From Farysia itapuensis (Eukaryota; Basidiomycota; Ustilaginomycetes; Ustilaginales; Ustilaginaceae), in assembly GCA_023212645.1 (NCBI GenBank), contig JALBYC010000002.1:186001-250000 (forward strand): a stretch of DNA of 64,000 nt, written 5' to 3'. Position 1 is the first letter of the stretch. Every line of letters starts with the position of its first letter. A program made the translations under genes and the position numbers. Shown here in pieces: positions 29,542 to 40,215 of the stretch. Under the pieces are notes generated by a model, which saw only the letters and a program-made list of their open reading frames with translations, did no database searches and was not told where the DNA came from.

Positions 29542-32500
29542 CTAAAAGGTTTCTGGAACGAGGTCCCACATGACTTTGGTGATGTGCTCGGCCTTACGAC
29601 GAGTGCCTCTCAACATACCCATGCGGGCCAACTCGTTGATGGCCAGGGCGAATCGAGCTTGAATCTGTCTGCCTGCGTCAGATTGATTGGATCGCGTCGA
29701 CGGCGGACGTGCGCGGGTGGCAGCTACACGCTTGCTCCGTTTAGAAGGGGTCGCCTGCTCGTCTGGAGCGTCGTCGTCTGAATCTATCTCCGAATACGTG
29801 CGGGCCTGCCGTTTACGTTGCCCGTTACGCCGTGAAGGTGTCTGAGGTAGCGCGTCTGCATCGTCGCTGTCGCTGTCTTCGTCGTCCTCGTCAGCTGATG
29901 CGTCTTCTGGTTCGTCGTCATTACCGGCGGCATTATTGTTTTCGTCGGTAGTAAGCCCGAGTTGAACATCGTCACTGACAGCGGTAGCTAACGCTTCTTG
30001 AGCATCGTTTGCTAGACCGTCTTCCACCCTTCTTAACGATTCTTCAACTTCAATCGCCTGCTTGAAGGCGTCAAACCAGTCGGCGAGATTGACAAATTTG
30101 CCGCATTCGCGGTAAAGCTGGTACATGCGACAGATATCTGGCACGCTGGTGTTCTGCAGCGCAGAAAGGTCGACTGCTGGCAGCCCATAGGTAGACACAA
30201 CGCTCGCGGCTGCATCGTGCAGGCTTTCCAAGAATTCGTGTGGCTCTGTAAGCGGTAAAGTCAGACCAGCCCGCGGTGATGGATCCAAAAGCGTCGAGAG
30301 GGGGTCGAAGCTGTCGACCCAGAACGTGTCCTTGAGCAAGCGCAAAGGTCCGAACTCGTTCTGCGGAGTCAACGCCTTCCAATTCACCAGGTCGGTGATG
30401 GACTGCACGATCCAGTCGGTGATTTCGCGCTTAAGACCCAACAGCTTTTCCTCCATGAGCAATTTACGTTGAACACGCTGCAGTCGAGCTTCTCGTTTCT
30501 GTTGCGCTGCGCTGGAATTATCTCCATTGGCTGGCAGGGGAAGTGATTCTGTCATGTCATCGTCATCGAGACTTGCGCTACCCAGCGCTATTGTTTGCGT
30601 CAGCTTCTGCTGGAAGGTGCGCAGATCTGCAAGAAAATCCTCGCTTTGACTCATGATTATTTGAGAAGCGGTGCGAACATACTTGTCGCCGCCATCTTTG
30701 GCAACGTCTTCGTTCTCGGCACCCATGCTGTTCTGTAGTTCGCGGACTTCTTCCTCGGCGAGTGCAACCAAATCGTCCAGCAGCTCCTCGAACTCGTCCG
30801 AGAGCAGCCGACGAGCCGCATTGGACAATCGAGCGAGACCTGAACTGAGAAGCAACGCGTTCGGCACCGGATTGTGACGATCGACTGTTCCGACTGACGC
30901 AACGAGGCATTGCGAGACAATCTGTGTCAAAATCTCGCTGCCACGTTCGATTTGACGTTGCTCTTCCAGCTCTACGGCTTGCTGAGCAGCAGCTGCAGCT
31001 GCAGCAACGGCCGAGGATGAGGTATTGCGAGACTGGATGGCCTGTGCTGCCGACGCGGCTTTGCTCTGAATTCTCTGTAGAGCTTCAAATGCTCGAGACA
31101 GAAAGCGGACCGCCAGCTCCACGCGGAAGCTCAGTACTTGCCGAGTATGACTGAGGTATTCGACCATTGACCAAAGATACTCGGCCGACTCTGCGATTTG
31201 AGTAGTGAAATCACCGCCGTCAAGGGTATGCCGCTCTTTGTTCGACCTAAGAAATGGAAAGGTGAGGTTTTTGCCTGAAGTGTTGCCTGCGAGAAACGAA
31301 GTCTGAAGTTGCGACATCTTTCTTTGGTCATAGTAAAAGGGGTGAAGCCGATAAGATTGTTCCGGAATTACAAACACAGACCATGGCTTTCCTGTAAAGT
31401 GAAGGAAGCATGCCAGATGGACAGCGTCGAGGACGGAGTCGAGATCCGCGTCTTTCTCCCAGTAAGTCTGTCGCACGAACTCGAAGGTAGCCGGTCCCAA
31501 GGAAACGGGTAAATGATGGGACACGAGGAACGATCGTACGAGTTGGGACCAGACAGACTCTTTGCTCGGCAATGCAAATCGCGATATGTCCAGCACGCGT
31601 AGAACTTGGCGTGGAATGTAATCGATCCAAGGTGCAGGCGCTGCTGAAGAGGATGTTGCGATTCCTGCGGCTGATTGCAAGCCACCAGAGGGAGAAGTGA
31701 TGCCGAGGATGAGAGTGAAAGCAGGCAGGTTGGGCAAGGTAGCCTCGTCGTCGACGGGCTCGGCAACGAACGCCTGAAGCGCCGAGAGCAGATCTGACAG
31801 GACTGACGGCTCTACCGTTTCGATAGCGGGCAGATTGAGTACCACGCCCGTTTCAGCGGCGAGAGGGCCGAGACGTGCAATCCACCACCTCCGCAAAAGA
31901 CGAAGGTCGGGTTCTATCTTGCCGCTGACCGCCGCCAGTTCGATGCTCGTCATCTGGGCGTCAGTTGCAGTGTCGTGTGGGGCCAACAGGCGCGCTTGTG
32001 CAATACAGCGCGCTACAAGAAGTCGAAGAGCCGTGTGAAGATTCGTGCATTCAGAGGAGCTGAGCGTAACAATGACGTTCTCCACACGGTTGTCAGACCC
32101 ATGGGCAATGTGAGCTACAAGTCTGCTCGAAAAGGACGAGAGCCACGGCGCTGAGGAGGAGATCAATAGTGCGGTGCGAATGCTGTTGTTCTGCCTTTGG
32201 TCCGAGGTCTCGGACTGTAGACCTGGCAGGTAGAAGTCAGTGTCGTCGATGTGGAGAGAGGTAGCAGCAGCAGCAGCATCCCGGTCCTCATCCCGCTGGG
32301 CGTGGAAGAAGTCGCGCAGGTCCGAAAAGAGGGCAGTAAATGCTTGCTGAACACATTTGTCGAACAGAGCGTCGATCTTGCGGATAGCTATCCGATACGA
32401 GTCCGACCTCACCATAGCAGGTGTGCGGTCTACCTCGAATTCGACAAGGACGGGGAAAGAGCAATCACCATCCTCGTCAGGCTCGATCCGGCTATATCGT

Positions 32501-32580
32501 GCCTCCTTTAGGGGCTGCCAAGGGATCGTATAGCATGCCGAAGAGAGTGTGTCGAGGCTATCCTTGCCATGTCCGTTCAT
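29542..32580 (-). CDS. ORC3: Origin recognition complex subunit 3
   Basis: 1012 residues from the ATG at 32580; the frame extends upstream to a GTG, but that part is probably leader. ORC3 is an AAA+-like subunit without ATPase activity that helps ORC bind origins and load Mcm2-7. Family landmarks: an ORC3_N-like domain with IDALFDKCVQQAFTALFSDL near 100, DYIPRQVLRVLDISRFALPS, and SLGPATFEFVRQTYWEKD. LDSVLDAVHLACFLHFTGKP follows, highly typical of ORC3. The C-terminal winged-helix part ends ARFALAINELARMGML and KAEHITKVMWDL. An acidic Asp/Glu/Ser-rich insert precedes that end. It is divergent with PIS1 (253 bp). Confidence 0.93.
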   Translation of the reverse strand: MNGHGKDSLDTLSSACYTIPWQPLKEARYSRIEPDEDGDCSFPVLVEFEVDRTPAMVRSDSYRIAIRKIDALFDKCVQQAFTALFSDLRDFFHAQRDEDRDAAAAATSLHIDDTDFYLPGLQSETSDQRQNNSIRTALLISSSAPWLSSFSSRLVAHIAHGSDNRVENVIVTLSSSECTNLHTALRLLVARCIAQARLLAPHDTATDAQMTSIELAAVSGKIEPDLRLLRRWWIARLGPLAAETGVVLNLPAIETVEPSVLSDLLSALQAFVAEPVDDEATLPNLPAFTLILGITSPSGGLQSAAGIATSSSAAPAPWIDYIPRQVLRVLDISRFALPSKESVWSQLVRSFLVSHHLPVSLGPATFEFVRQTYWEKDADLDSVLDAVHLACFLHFTGKPWSVFVIPEQSYRLHPFYYDQRKMSQLQTSFLAGNTSGKNLTFPFLRSNKERHTLDGGDFTTQIAESAEYLWSMVEYLSHTRQVLSFRVELAVRFLSRAFEALQRIQSKAASAAQAIQSRNTSSSAVAAAAAAAQQAVELEEQRQIERGSEILTQIVSQCLVASVGTVDRHNPVPNALLLSSGLARLSNAARRLLSDEFEELLDDLVALAEEEVRELQNSMGAENEDVAKDGGDKYVRTASQIIMSQSEDFLADLRTFQQKLTQTIALGSASLDDDDMTESLPLPANGDNSSAAQQKREARLQRVQRKLLMEEKLLGLKREITDWIVQSITDLVNWKALTPQNEFGPLRLLKDTFWVDSFDPLSTLLDPSPRAGLTLPLTEPHEFLESLHDAAASVVSTYGLPAVDLSALQNTSVPDICRMYQLYRECGKFVNLADWFDAFKQAIEVEESLRRVEDGLANDAQEALATAVSDDVQLGLTTDENNNAAGNDDEPEDASADEDDEDSDSDDADALPQTPSRRNGQRKRQARTYSEIDSDDDAPDEQATPSKRSKRVAATRARPPSTRSNQSDAGRQIQARFALAINELARMGMLRGTRRKAEHITKVMWDLVPETF

Positions 32581-32833
32581 GCTGTGGACAGACGTAGCTA
32601 CATGGACACGGCAGAGAGGGTGATACGGTGGTATACACTTCTTCGAAATTGGACCGAAGGCGAAGCGCGAATTGCGCGAAGCGCGAAGCGAAACAGAGCG
32701 ATTGTTAGAGTCGAGAAATAAGCGGTGACGTTGATTTGGCTGTAATCGCACGCCCAAGCTTCTCCACCTGGAGTCCGATCCATCCACCCTTCCTTCTCTT
32801 TACATCCCTACCAGGCACAGGCATACCGCACAG
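32581..32833. promoter_or_regulatory. ORC3/PIS1 divergent promoter with three GCGCGAA boxes
   Basis: Three copies of GCGCGAA lie at 32665-32671, 32674-32680 and 32681-32687, followed by GCGAAA at 32688-32693. These resemble E2F/MBF-type sites used by G1/S genes. They lie 85-113 bp upstream of the ORC3 ATG. Confidence 0.45.
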
Positions 32834-33799
32834 ATGCCTCGAAGCACACGCAACTCTCAGGCGACGGCCGGAGAAGTGGTGGCACTCAATGGCGGACCGA
32901 AGGATGATTCACAATCCCTGATGAAGAGGGCCAACGAGGCAGAAGAGAACGTCTTTCTCTTTGTCCCCAACTTGATAGGTTACGCCCGTGTCATCCTGGC
33001 CGCCCTGTCTCTCTACTTTATGAAGGGCAACCCGAAAGTATGCACCCTGCTCTACGGCGTCTCGTGTCTATTGGATGCTTTCGACGGTATGGCAGCAAGA
33101 GCGCTGGGGCAGTCGACCAAGTTTGGTGCCGTTCTCGATATGGTCACCGACCGATGCACTACAGCTTGTCTCTTGTGCTTCTTGACCGCTGCCTATCCGC
33201 GCTGCGCTGTCATCTTTCAAGGTCTCATCACGCTAGACTTTAGCTCTCATTATATTCACATGTACAGGTAGGTAGCCGATTGCTAACAATTGCGCAGCGC
33301 AGAAACCTTACGCTGACCTCGTCGGTGTCTCTTTCAGCTCTCTGATCACTGGATCAGCTTCTCACAAGCTCATCACCTCTGATGTGTCCAAGATTCTCTG
33401 GTATTATTACAACGACAGTGTAAGTCAATCCGCGGCGTACTCTTGGCGGGCAAGCAAACTGATTGCAACTTTCTACAGAGGACGCTCTTCTTCTTTTGTG
33501 CTGGCAACGAGCTCTTCTTTGTCTGTCTCTACCTGATGGACTTCTACAAGCGACCATTTGGACTAGACATTGAACCTCTCTTCTACTTTGTACCTTCGTT
33601 TGTCAAGGCATCGCCTTGGCTGAGGTACATCATCAAGGAGACTCCCAAGCTTAGCTGGCCCCAGATTGTTGGCGCCATCACCTTCCCCATCTGTGCTGCC
33701 AAGCAGGTCATCAACTGCGTCCAGTTCTGGAAAGCCGCAAAGATGCTTACCGGAAAGGACCTTGAAGACCGACAAAAGGCCCGATCAAAGTCGGCCTGA
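32834..33799 (+). CDS. PIS1: CDP-diacylglycerol--inositol 3-phosphatidyltransferase (three exons)
   Basis: 278 residues, join of 32834-33267, 33338-33419 and 33479-33799. It makes phosphatidylinositol from CDP-diacylglycerol and myo-inositol in the ER. The CDP-alcohol phosphotransferase signature is complete: Asp81, Asp84, Gly85, Ala88, Arg89, Gly98, Asp102, Asp106 (DAFDGMAARALGQ, then FGAVLDMVTD). Several hydrophobic helices follow. Introns are 70 nt (GTAGGT...TTCAG) and 59 nt (GTAAGT, branch CTGAT, CTACAG). Splicing gives SHYIHMYSSLITGS and YYYNDSRTLFFFCAGNELFF, matching the family. The first 35 residues are a soluble extension. The essential gene ends KARSKSA, with a basic tail. Confidence 0.94.
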
Positions 33800-34176
33800 T
33801 TCGATGCCCAAGTCGTGCCCAGTCCTCTCTCTGTTCACACTCATCGGAATACAGTTCTCGCCCCCATACAGGAGCGACAACGAGTGTACTTCTAGAACAT
33901 CTGCAAGGGTTGCCAGATATATTTCCAGTAATTTCCGGAGCAAGCCAGAGCTCCCACCTCGAGCACAACAACACCTCCTTCCTTTTAGAAACCTCAGCTG
34001 GAGATGCAAGCCGTCTGCCTCTCTGGCTCGCTGGTATTCACGTTTCCTGGCTACGCTGTAATCTCATGTTCTTTGTGCCGATGTTGCGTTGTTGGTCATG
34101 TCAAGTTTGTGCAAAGACGTGTGGCACGTGTGGAGGCAATGAGCGCCTTCTGTTGCTTTCCGGCAGTCGTCGTAGA
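33800..34176. other. Intergenic between PIS1 and GPATCH11-like gene
   Basis: 377 bp. The downstream frame extends into it from a TTG at 33910, but the translation is Cys/Leu-rich and unlike the real protein, so I treat it as promoter and leader. No other feature seen. Confidence 0.4.
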
Positions 34177-35490
34177 ATGAGCGGCCGCGATGCGTCTCGG
34201 GCCAACACAGGACGCTTTGACCCACGTCAGGTCCTCGACGACATACAGCGTGCTTCGTCTTCTGAACACGATCCCACACACGATGTGCGAGAGGGTGCGG
34301 AGGAGGAAGACGACTTCATGTCAGACAAATTCTTGGCTGTCCCCGAGACAAAGCAACCGCTAACATATACGCAGAAGCGGCACCGACGGGAAGTAGCTCA
34401 GCCACGTAGCTCTGTAAAGCGCAGTCTACGAGACAGGGAGCTAGACGCTCGACGAGAAGGTTTGGATCGAGATCTGCTCGCGGAAGCTGAAATTGTTGCC
34501 GGTCGTGGCACGCTTCCACCTGAAGACAAGGCCGGACGAACGCGGTGGGATCTTTTGCCAGAGCCTGAAGCGCAAGACGCCGTGTTTCGGAGCAGAGATG
34601 AGCAAGTGTCCCCCACAGCTGCAGGTGAAGACGGCACGACGAAAGCGATGAAAATGATGCTCGCTATGGGGTACAAGCGTGGCCAAACGCTCGGAAAGCA
34701 AGAACCAGAAGCCGAAGAGCACGAGACAGAAGAGGAGGAGAGCACGGATACAGACAGCGAAACTGAGGCTAGAAGCCCAGCTCAGGGAGCATACGATCAT
34801 GGAGACGAATATCTTGCTGGCGACGTCTCTGTATCCCAGACAGCCCGAAGCCAACGTACACACGAACCTATTCAGCTGGACGAGCGCTGGCTTGGTGCTA
34901 ACAAAAGAGCCGGCATCGGCATGATACCCAAAACAGCGATCTCAGTCGTCACTGCCATCCAAAGCGCCTCTGCTAAAGCCCAGCTCGAACGAGAGCGACA
35001 GCAGCACCAGCAGCAGCAAGAAGAGCAAGATTTCCGTGCTCGAGCTTCACAAGCGCACCAGGAACGGCATATGCAGCATCTGCTCGTTCGAGCTCGCAAG
35101 ACCTTGTTCGATCTAGACACGTCCCTGCTGGACATCAAATACAGCCCATTGTGGCTTGACTCGAGCATGTACCTCTTTCTATCGGGTCAGAGTCAAGCTC
35201 TCGACCCTACCGCGTCTCAGTCGGGTGCGACTCTGGACGAACGACTTCAGCAGAATCCAGCGACAAAACAAGCCTTCGATCTTCTTCAGCAAGCCTTCTC
35301 ATCGCAGAACGCGGGTCAAAGCGATGAAGCCAAGACATTCTGTCTCTTACCAGTCAGCAGTCAGCTCGACCTCATACTCGAGCAACTACGAGATACCCAC
35401 CACTACTGCCTTTTCTGCGGTTGCAGATACACTTCCGCCGACGATTTGAATGCCAATTGTCCGGGACAGACAGAAGACGATCACGACTAG
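34177..35490 (+). CDS. G-patch domain protein, GPATCH11-like (DUF4187)
   Basis: 437 residues from the ATG at 34177. The end YCLFCGCRYTSADDLNANC followed by ...EDDHD is the DUF4187 zinc-ribbon-like tail of GPATCH11, a nuclear protein linked to RNA helicases and splicing. The G-patch begins at about 155 (AMKMMLAMGYKRGQTLGK). Its second half (RAGIGM near 244) comes after an unusual acidic insert at 175-230 that is rich in Glu, Asp and Ser/Thr. A helical Gln-rich stretch (about 270-310) follows, then DTSLLDIKYSPLWLDSSM. N-terminal motif DDFMSDKFL is also family-typical. Convergent with RPT1; the stops are 81 bp apart. Confidence 0.83.
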   Translation: MSGRDASRANTGRFDPRQVLDDIQRASSSEHDPTHDVREGAEEEDDFMSDKFLAVPETKQPLTYTQKRHRREVAQPRSSVKRSLRDRELDARREGLDRDLLAEAEIVAGRGTLPPEDKAGRTRWDLLPEPEAQDAVFRSRDEQVSPTAAGEDGTTKAMKMMLAMGYKRGQTLGKQEPEAEEHETEEEESTDTDSETEARSPAQGAYDHGDEYLAGDVSVSQTARSQRTHEPIQLDERWLGANKRAGIGMIPKTAISVVTAIQSASAKAQLERERQQHQQQQEEQDFRARASQAHQERHMQHLLVRARKTLFDLDTSLLDIKYSPLWLDSSMYLFLSGQSQALDPTASQSGATLDERLQQNPATKQAFDLLQQAFSSQNAGQSDEAKTFCLLPVSSQLDLILEQLRDTHHYCLFCGCRYTSADDLNANCPGQTEDDHD

Positions 35491-35571
35491 CACGCATGCA
35501 CGCAATTTGACCACAATGCATCTACTGTATTGCGTGAAAAATGATGGTACATGTATGCGATGAGGAATTGC

Positions 35572-36993
35572 TCAGTTGTATTGAGCATAGAGAGCTGTGG
35601 ATGAGAATTTGCTGCCTTGTCGGATCACCTTGTCTACGGCGTCCAAAAAGTCACGTTCGGTGGCCATTTTTCTCCTTGCTCGAATGGCAAACATGCCTGC
35701 TTCTGTTGCTACGGAGCGCAACTCGGCACCAGTAGCGTTGGGGCACAGACGCGCAATGAGGTGGTATCGAATATCGCGTTCGACCGACATGGATCTTGCG
35801 TGGATTCTCAAGATGTGTGCACGGCCGTCGTTGTCGGGCAGACCGAACTCGACTCTTCGATCCAAACGTCCAGGACGAAGCAGCGCTGGATCCAATGTAT
35901 CAGGTCTGTTGGTCGCCATCAGAACTTTGATGTTGCCTCTTGCGTCGAAACCGTCCAATTGGTTGATGAGCTCCAACATGGTTCTTTGCACTTCATTGTC
36001 ACCTCCTGCACCGTCGTCGAAACGGGCACCTCCAATCGCATCGACTTCGTCAAAGAAGATAATGCATGCTTTCTTGGTCCGCGCCATTTCGAACAACTCT
36101 CGCACCATCCGTGCGCCCTCACCAACATACTTTTGCACAAGTTCAGATCCAATGACTCGGATGAATGTGGCGTCGGTTCTGTTGGCAACAGCTCGGGCGC
36201 ACAGCGTCTTGCCTGTTCCGGGAGGTCCAAAGAGCAACACACCCTTTGGTGGGTCGATACCGAGGTTGACGAAACGTTCTGGTGAGAGCAGAGGCAGCTC
36301 GACGACCTCTCTGAGCTTCTCGATCTGCTCTTTGCATCCGCCCACATCGCCATAGGTGACGTCTGGCTTCTCTTCAACCTGCATCATGGTGACAGACGGG
36401 TCGATCTTGGGCGGCAATGGGATCTGGATTTGATATTTGTTGCGATCGACACCCACGCGCATACCTTCCTCGATATCGGTCGGCGCTACACGCTCGCCAA
36501 GGGAGACGACGAATTTGGCGATTTGCTTGACATTGATCACGTACTTGTCCTCTTCGTCGGCATTGGGTGTCGCTGAGCTTCCGCCAAGAGCACCACCTAG
36601 ACCTGCTAGACCAGGCAAAGCACCGCCACCGGCAGCAGCACCACTACCCTCTGCTGGCGCTCCATTCTTCTTGTCGTCCTTGTAGATAATCTTTGTGCAT
36701 CTGGCGACTTGCAACGGCTGTTCCTCGCCCATGCGTTGACGGTCTGCCGGCAAATCCCACAAGTTGGGCGGTGCTAGACCTGTGTCGCTCTCCTTGACTC
36801 CCATTTTTTCATTGACTCTCTTCTGCAGCTCTTTGATCTCTGTTTCGATACCTTTGAGTGACGCGGCATATGGGCCTTGGCCATAGGTCTTGAGTAGCTG
36901 AATATCGCCCTCGTCGAGGGCTACGATCTTTTCCTCATCCTTCTTGTCGTCGTCCGGTTTCTTGTACTTTTCCCAGTCGGCTTTGGGCGGCAT
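35572..36993 (-). CDS. RPT1: 26S proteasome regulatory ATPase Rpt1
   Basis: 473 residues. It is one of six AAA+ ATPases of the base that unfold substrates and open the 20S gate. The ATG at 36993 gives the family N-terminus [20 protein letters not shown]; an upstream frame extension is not needed. A coiled coil lies at 42-66, and a Gly/Ala-rich insert at 112-146. Walker A is GPPGTGKT at 256-263, Walker [10 protein letters not shown] at 311-319. A second-region arginine pair lies in RPGRLDRR at 373-380. The C-terminus ends YAQYN, close to other Rpt1 tails. The promoter is shared with VMA1 (290 bp). Confidence 0.97.
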   Translation of the reverse strand: MPPKADWEKYKKPDDDKKDEEKIVALDEGDIQLLKTYGQGPYAASLKGIETEIKELQKRVNEKMGVKESDTGLAPPNLWDLPADRQRMGEEQPLQVARCTKIIYKDDKKNGAPAEGSGAAAGGGALPGLAGLGGALGGSSATPNADEEDKYVINVKQIAKFVVSLGERVAPTDIEEGMRVGVDRNKYQIQIPLPPKIDPSVTMMQVEEKPDVTYGDVGGCKEQIEKLREVVELPLLSPERFVNLGIDPPKGVLLFGPPGTGKTLCARAVANRTDATFIRVIGSELVQKYVGEGARMVRELFEMARTKKACIIFFDEVDAIGGARFDDGAGGDNEVQRTMLELINQLDGFDARGNIKVLMATNRPDTLDPALLRPGRLDRRVEFGLPDNDGRAHILRIHARSMSVERDIRYHLIARLCPNATGAELRSVATEAGMFAIRARRKMATERDFLDAVDKVIRQGSKFSSTALYAQYN

Positions 36994-37283
36994 GATGGTG
37001 TTGGTATAGAGGTGTGAATGGGTGGACAGGGTAAGTGTTGTACTTCGTGGAGGCGTCGTCAACTCTGCTTCTCAGCCCACGCGCTTTGGGAAAGGGTCGA
37101 TCACCGCGCCAAAAAAAGTGGAGTTAGATTTGTCGAATTGATTCGCGCGATAGAGAAATGCCAAAAGAGGGGGGTTCGTGGTTGGCATCGCCTGCGAACG
37201 GGCCGTTTGCACAATTTCGCACGTTGCTCCCTATCTCTTCTACCCATTGACCATTCTTGAATCCGTACAAGGTCAGGTGCAAC

Positions 37284-39128
37284 ATGTCTTCTCAACGGAA
37301 GAACCTGCCCAAGATCCGCGATGAGGAACGCGAGCAGCGTTTCGGCACTGTCTTCGGTGTCTCCGGTCCAGTCGTGGTCGCTGAGAACATGATTGGCTCC
37401 AGCATGTACGAGCTGGTCCGAGTCGGTCACGAGGAGCTCGTTGGAGAGATTATTCGAATCGACAACGACAAGGTGACGATCCAGGTGTACGAAGAGACAT
37501 CGGGTGTCTCGGTCGGCGACCCAGTGCTGAGTACAGGAAAGCCATTGTCGGTGGAGTTGGGACCTGGTCTGATGGAAAACATCTACGATGGCATTCAACG
37601 CCCGCTCGAAAGCATCATGAAGAAGAGTGGCGGTATTTACATTCCTCGAGGCATCAACACACAGGCACTCGACCGATCTCTGTCGTGGGACTTTACCCCT
37701 GGCGACCTCAGTGTTGGCGACCACATCAGCGGCGGTGACATTTACGGCTCTGTATACGAGAACTCTCTCGTCAAGGACCACAAGATCATGCTCGGTCCAC
37801 GAGCTATGGGCACTATCACTCACATTGCCGAAAAGGGCTCATACTCGGTCGACGACATTATTCTTGAGACCGAGTTCCAGGGCAAGAAGCAGAAGCATAG
37901 TATGCTGCAGATCTGGCCCGTCCGTGCTCCTCGACCGGTAGCCGAGAAGCTGACCGCCAACAACCCGCTATTAACCGGCCAACGTATTCTCGACTCCCTC
38001 TTCCCCTGCGTCCAGGGCGGTACAACTGCCATTCCTGGTGCCTTCGGATGCGGTAAGACTGTTATTTCGCAAGCTCTCTCCAAGTACTCCAACTCCGATA
38101 TCATCACCTACGTGGGATGTGGTGAGCGAGGAAACGAGATGGCCGAAGTATTGGCCGAGTTCCCCGAGCTGACGTTGATGCGAGAGGGCGAGGAGTTCCC
38201 GATCATGAAGCGTACGACACTGGTCGCCAACACGTCCAACATGCCAGTAGCTGCGCGTGAAGCTTCCATCTACACCGGTATCACATTGTCAGAGTACTTC
38301 CGTGACCAAGGCTTCAACGTTGCCATGATGGCTGACTCGACCTCGCGATGGGCCGAAGCTCTTCGTGAAATTTCAGGACGTTTGGCAGAGATGCCCGCCG
38401 ACTCTGGTTACCCAGCCTACCTGGGTGCCAAGCTGGCCAGTTTCTACGAACGAGCCGGTCGTGTCGCCTGTCTCGGCTCTCCTCAGCGAGAGGGCTCCGT
38501 CTCCATTGTTGGTGCAGTTTCGCCTCCCGGTGGAGACTTCTCAGATCCAGTCACGTCTGCCACGCTGGGTATCGTTGGCGCTTTCTGGGGTCTCGACAAG
38601 AAGCTTGCGCAGAGAAAGCATTTCCCATCAGTCAACTGGGACCTTTCCTATTCCAACTACATCAACGCTCTTGAGTCTTACTACGAGAAGAACCGTCCAG
38701 GCTTTATCTCGCTTCGAACGACCGCCAAGAGCATGTTGCAGAAAGACTCTGATCTGGCTGAAATCGTGCAACTTGTCGGCAAGAGTGCATTGGGCGAGAA
38801 CGACAAGGTGACGCTGGATGTGGCCAAGATCATGAAGGACGATTACCTCCAACAGAACGGTATCTCAGAGTACGATGCCTACTGTCCCTTTTACAAGACA
38901 GCCGGTATGCTAAAGAACATGGTAGACTTCCACGACAAGGCGCACGCCGCAATCAGCAACAACCCGGACATGACCTGGGCCAAGATCAAGGAACACTGCT
39001 CCGACGTCATCTACCGCCTCACACAGCAAAAGTTCGAGAGCCCCAAAGATGGCGAAGAGGACATGGTCAAGAAATTCGACAAGCTCAACAGCGACATCAC
39101 CGAATCCTTCCGCACGCTCACAGACTGA
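37284..39128 (+). CDS. VMA1: V-type H+-ATPase catalytic subunit A
   Basis: 614 residues from the ATG at 37284; a TTG at 37257 lies in frame upstream but is unlikely. It is the ATP-hydrolysing subunit of the V1 sector. Walker A is GAFGCGKT at 252-259. The region [15 protein letters not shown] (275-289), where the yeast protein carries the VDE intein, is uninterrupted, so there is no intein. [19 protein letters not shown] (near 363) and the catalytic-domain segments are intact. Single exon with strong codon bias. Same direction as DAD2. It works with VPH1, also in this window. Confidence 0.98.
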   Translation: MSSQRKNLPKIRDEEREQRFGTVFGVSGPVVVAENMIGSSMYELVRVGHEELVGEIIRIDNDKVTIQVYEETSGVSVGDPVLSTGKPLSVELGPGLMENIYDGIQRPLESIMKKSGGIYIPRGINTQALDRSLSWDFTPGDLSVGDHISGGDIYGSVYENSLVKDHKIMLGPRAMGTITHIAEKGSYSVDDIILETEFQGKKQKHSMLQIWPVRAPRPVAEKLTANNPLLTGQRILDSLFPCVQGGTTAIPGAFGCGKTVISQALSKYSNSDIITYVGCGERGNEMAEVLAEFPELTLMREGEEFPIMKRTTLVANTSNMPVAAREASIYTGITLSEYFRDQGFNVAMMADSTSRWAEALREISGRLAEMPADSGYPAYLGAKLASFYERAGRVACLGSPQREGSVSIVGAVSPPGGDFSDPVTSATLGIVGAFWGLDKKLAQRKHFPSVNWDLSYSNYINALESYYEKNRPGFISLRTTAKSMLQKDSDLAEIVQLVGKSALGENDKVTLDVAKIMKDDYLQQNGISEYDAYCPFYKTAGMLKNMVDFHDKAHAAISNNPDMTWAKIKEHCSDVIYRLTQQKFESPKDGEEDMVKKFDKLNSDITESFRTLTD

Positions 39129-39277
39129 AACCTAGACCTGCACCCTCTCCGCTATTCTCGCAGATCACTTTCGTTCATCGCTACCCTATCTCTTTCCGTC
39201 GAACATATGTCATCTCGTTTGCCATCATGCCATCGTTGTGTGAGAGGTAGGTGTTAGGCTGCAATTGCTAAAGTGAA

Positions 39278-39283
39278 ACGCGT
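39278..39283. promoter_or_regulatory. MluI cell-cycle-type box upstream of DAD2
   Basis: ACGCGT inside the 10-bp palindrome AAACGCGTTT (39276-39285), 122 bp upstream of the DAD2 ATG. A nearby TTTTGGCGG (39317 on) resembles an E2F site. By chance ACGCGT should occur every few kilobases, so this is suggestive only. Confidence 0.35.
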
Positions 39284-39404
39284 TTGGTGTTGTCAACTTT
39301 CGCACGCGCGCGACGTTTTGGCGGTAATTTTGAGAGGATTCGCAACCAACACTCTCGACCATCAACACCTTGAGACACAGAACCAGCGACGACACAGACA
39401 CAAT

Positions 39405-40074
39405 ATGGCTGCCAGATCATCAGCATTGGGTGTGGGCCAGGGAGGTGCTGGAGCAGGGCGGCAGTCTATGTTTCCACAGTCGGCGACTACATCCGCATCG
39501 TCCATGTATAGCGGCCAGTCCATGTCTTCGGCCAACCAGGCGCGTTTGGCATCCAAACAGGCAGAACTTGAAGGTCTGCGCGCTCTCAAAGAACAGTCAG
39601 CACGCATGGTCAAGGAACTCGAGAGGCTGGCGGAAAAAGTCGACATTATGGCCGATGGTGGAGATGGTAAGTGCACATGCGCGCCGTGCTGTGCAAGAGA
39701 TACGGGGCTAACGTTCTTGCGGGCGGCGATGTGTAACAGCGATTGCTTCGGTCATGGAGTCCTGGCAAGGCGTGTTCCGCGCGATTCTTATTGCTCGTTG
39801 TAAGTATATGACCTGCTCGATGATGTGGTCTCGCTCTCTGACTTTGTGATCCGATACAGCCTCGACGGTCTTCATGAACGGGGCTGAGACAACAACATCC
39901 TCCGCAGATACGTCAGCCGAGCAAGAGGACGAGGACGACCTGTACAACTATGGCACTGCGCACCCGTCCTCCACACCCGCATTTGTCGACACCATGGTGC
40001 GAATCCCTATCGATCTCGAGGGCACCCTCACTGCGCAGGACGCACCAGATGCCGACGCTTCAGCCGGCAACTGA
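39405..40074 (+). CDS. DAD2: DASH/Dam1 complex subunit Dad2 (three exons)
   Basis: 178 residues, join of 39405-39666, 39740-39799 and 39860-40074. It is a subunit of the outer-kinetochore ring that couples chromosomes to spindle microtubules. The core runs from about 46: KQAELEGLRALKEQSARMV, ELERLAEKVDIMADGGD, then, across the first intron, AIASVMESWQGVFRAILIA. This matches the Dad2 pattern (MADGTE.VA.VLANWQ.VLRAI). Introns are 73 and 60 nt with GTAAGT donors; exon 2 is only 60 nt. The acidic, Thr/Ser-rich tail ends APDADASAGN. The N-terminal 45 residues are low complexity. Without splicing only the first half would be read. Confidence 0.87.
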
Positions 40075-40215
40075 GCGCACCCGTCCCCCGACCATCTCAT
40101 GTACACTAGTTGTGTGGCGGCTCTTGCGCCTGTAATCTAATCTGTCAAAGCGATGTATTGCGAATGCTGGATACGATGAAGGTGGGAACGAAAGAAATGC
40201 ATAAAGAAAGGGGAC

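Noticed and set aside
35597..36355. Two plus-strand frames of 222 and 252 codons opposite RPT1
   Set aside because: Shadows of the RPT1 coding sequence; no motifs.
38090..38170. Possible VDE-type intein in VMA1
   Set aside because: The insertion region [15 protein letters not shown] is continuous.
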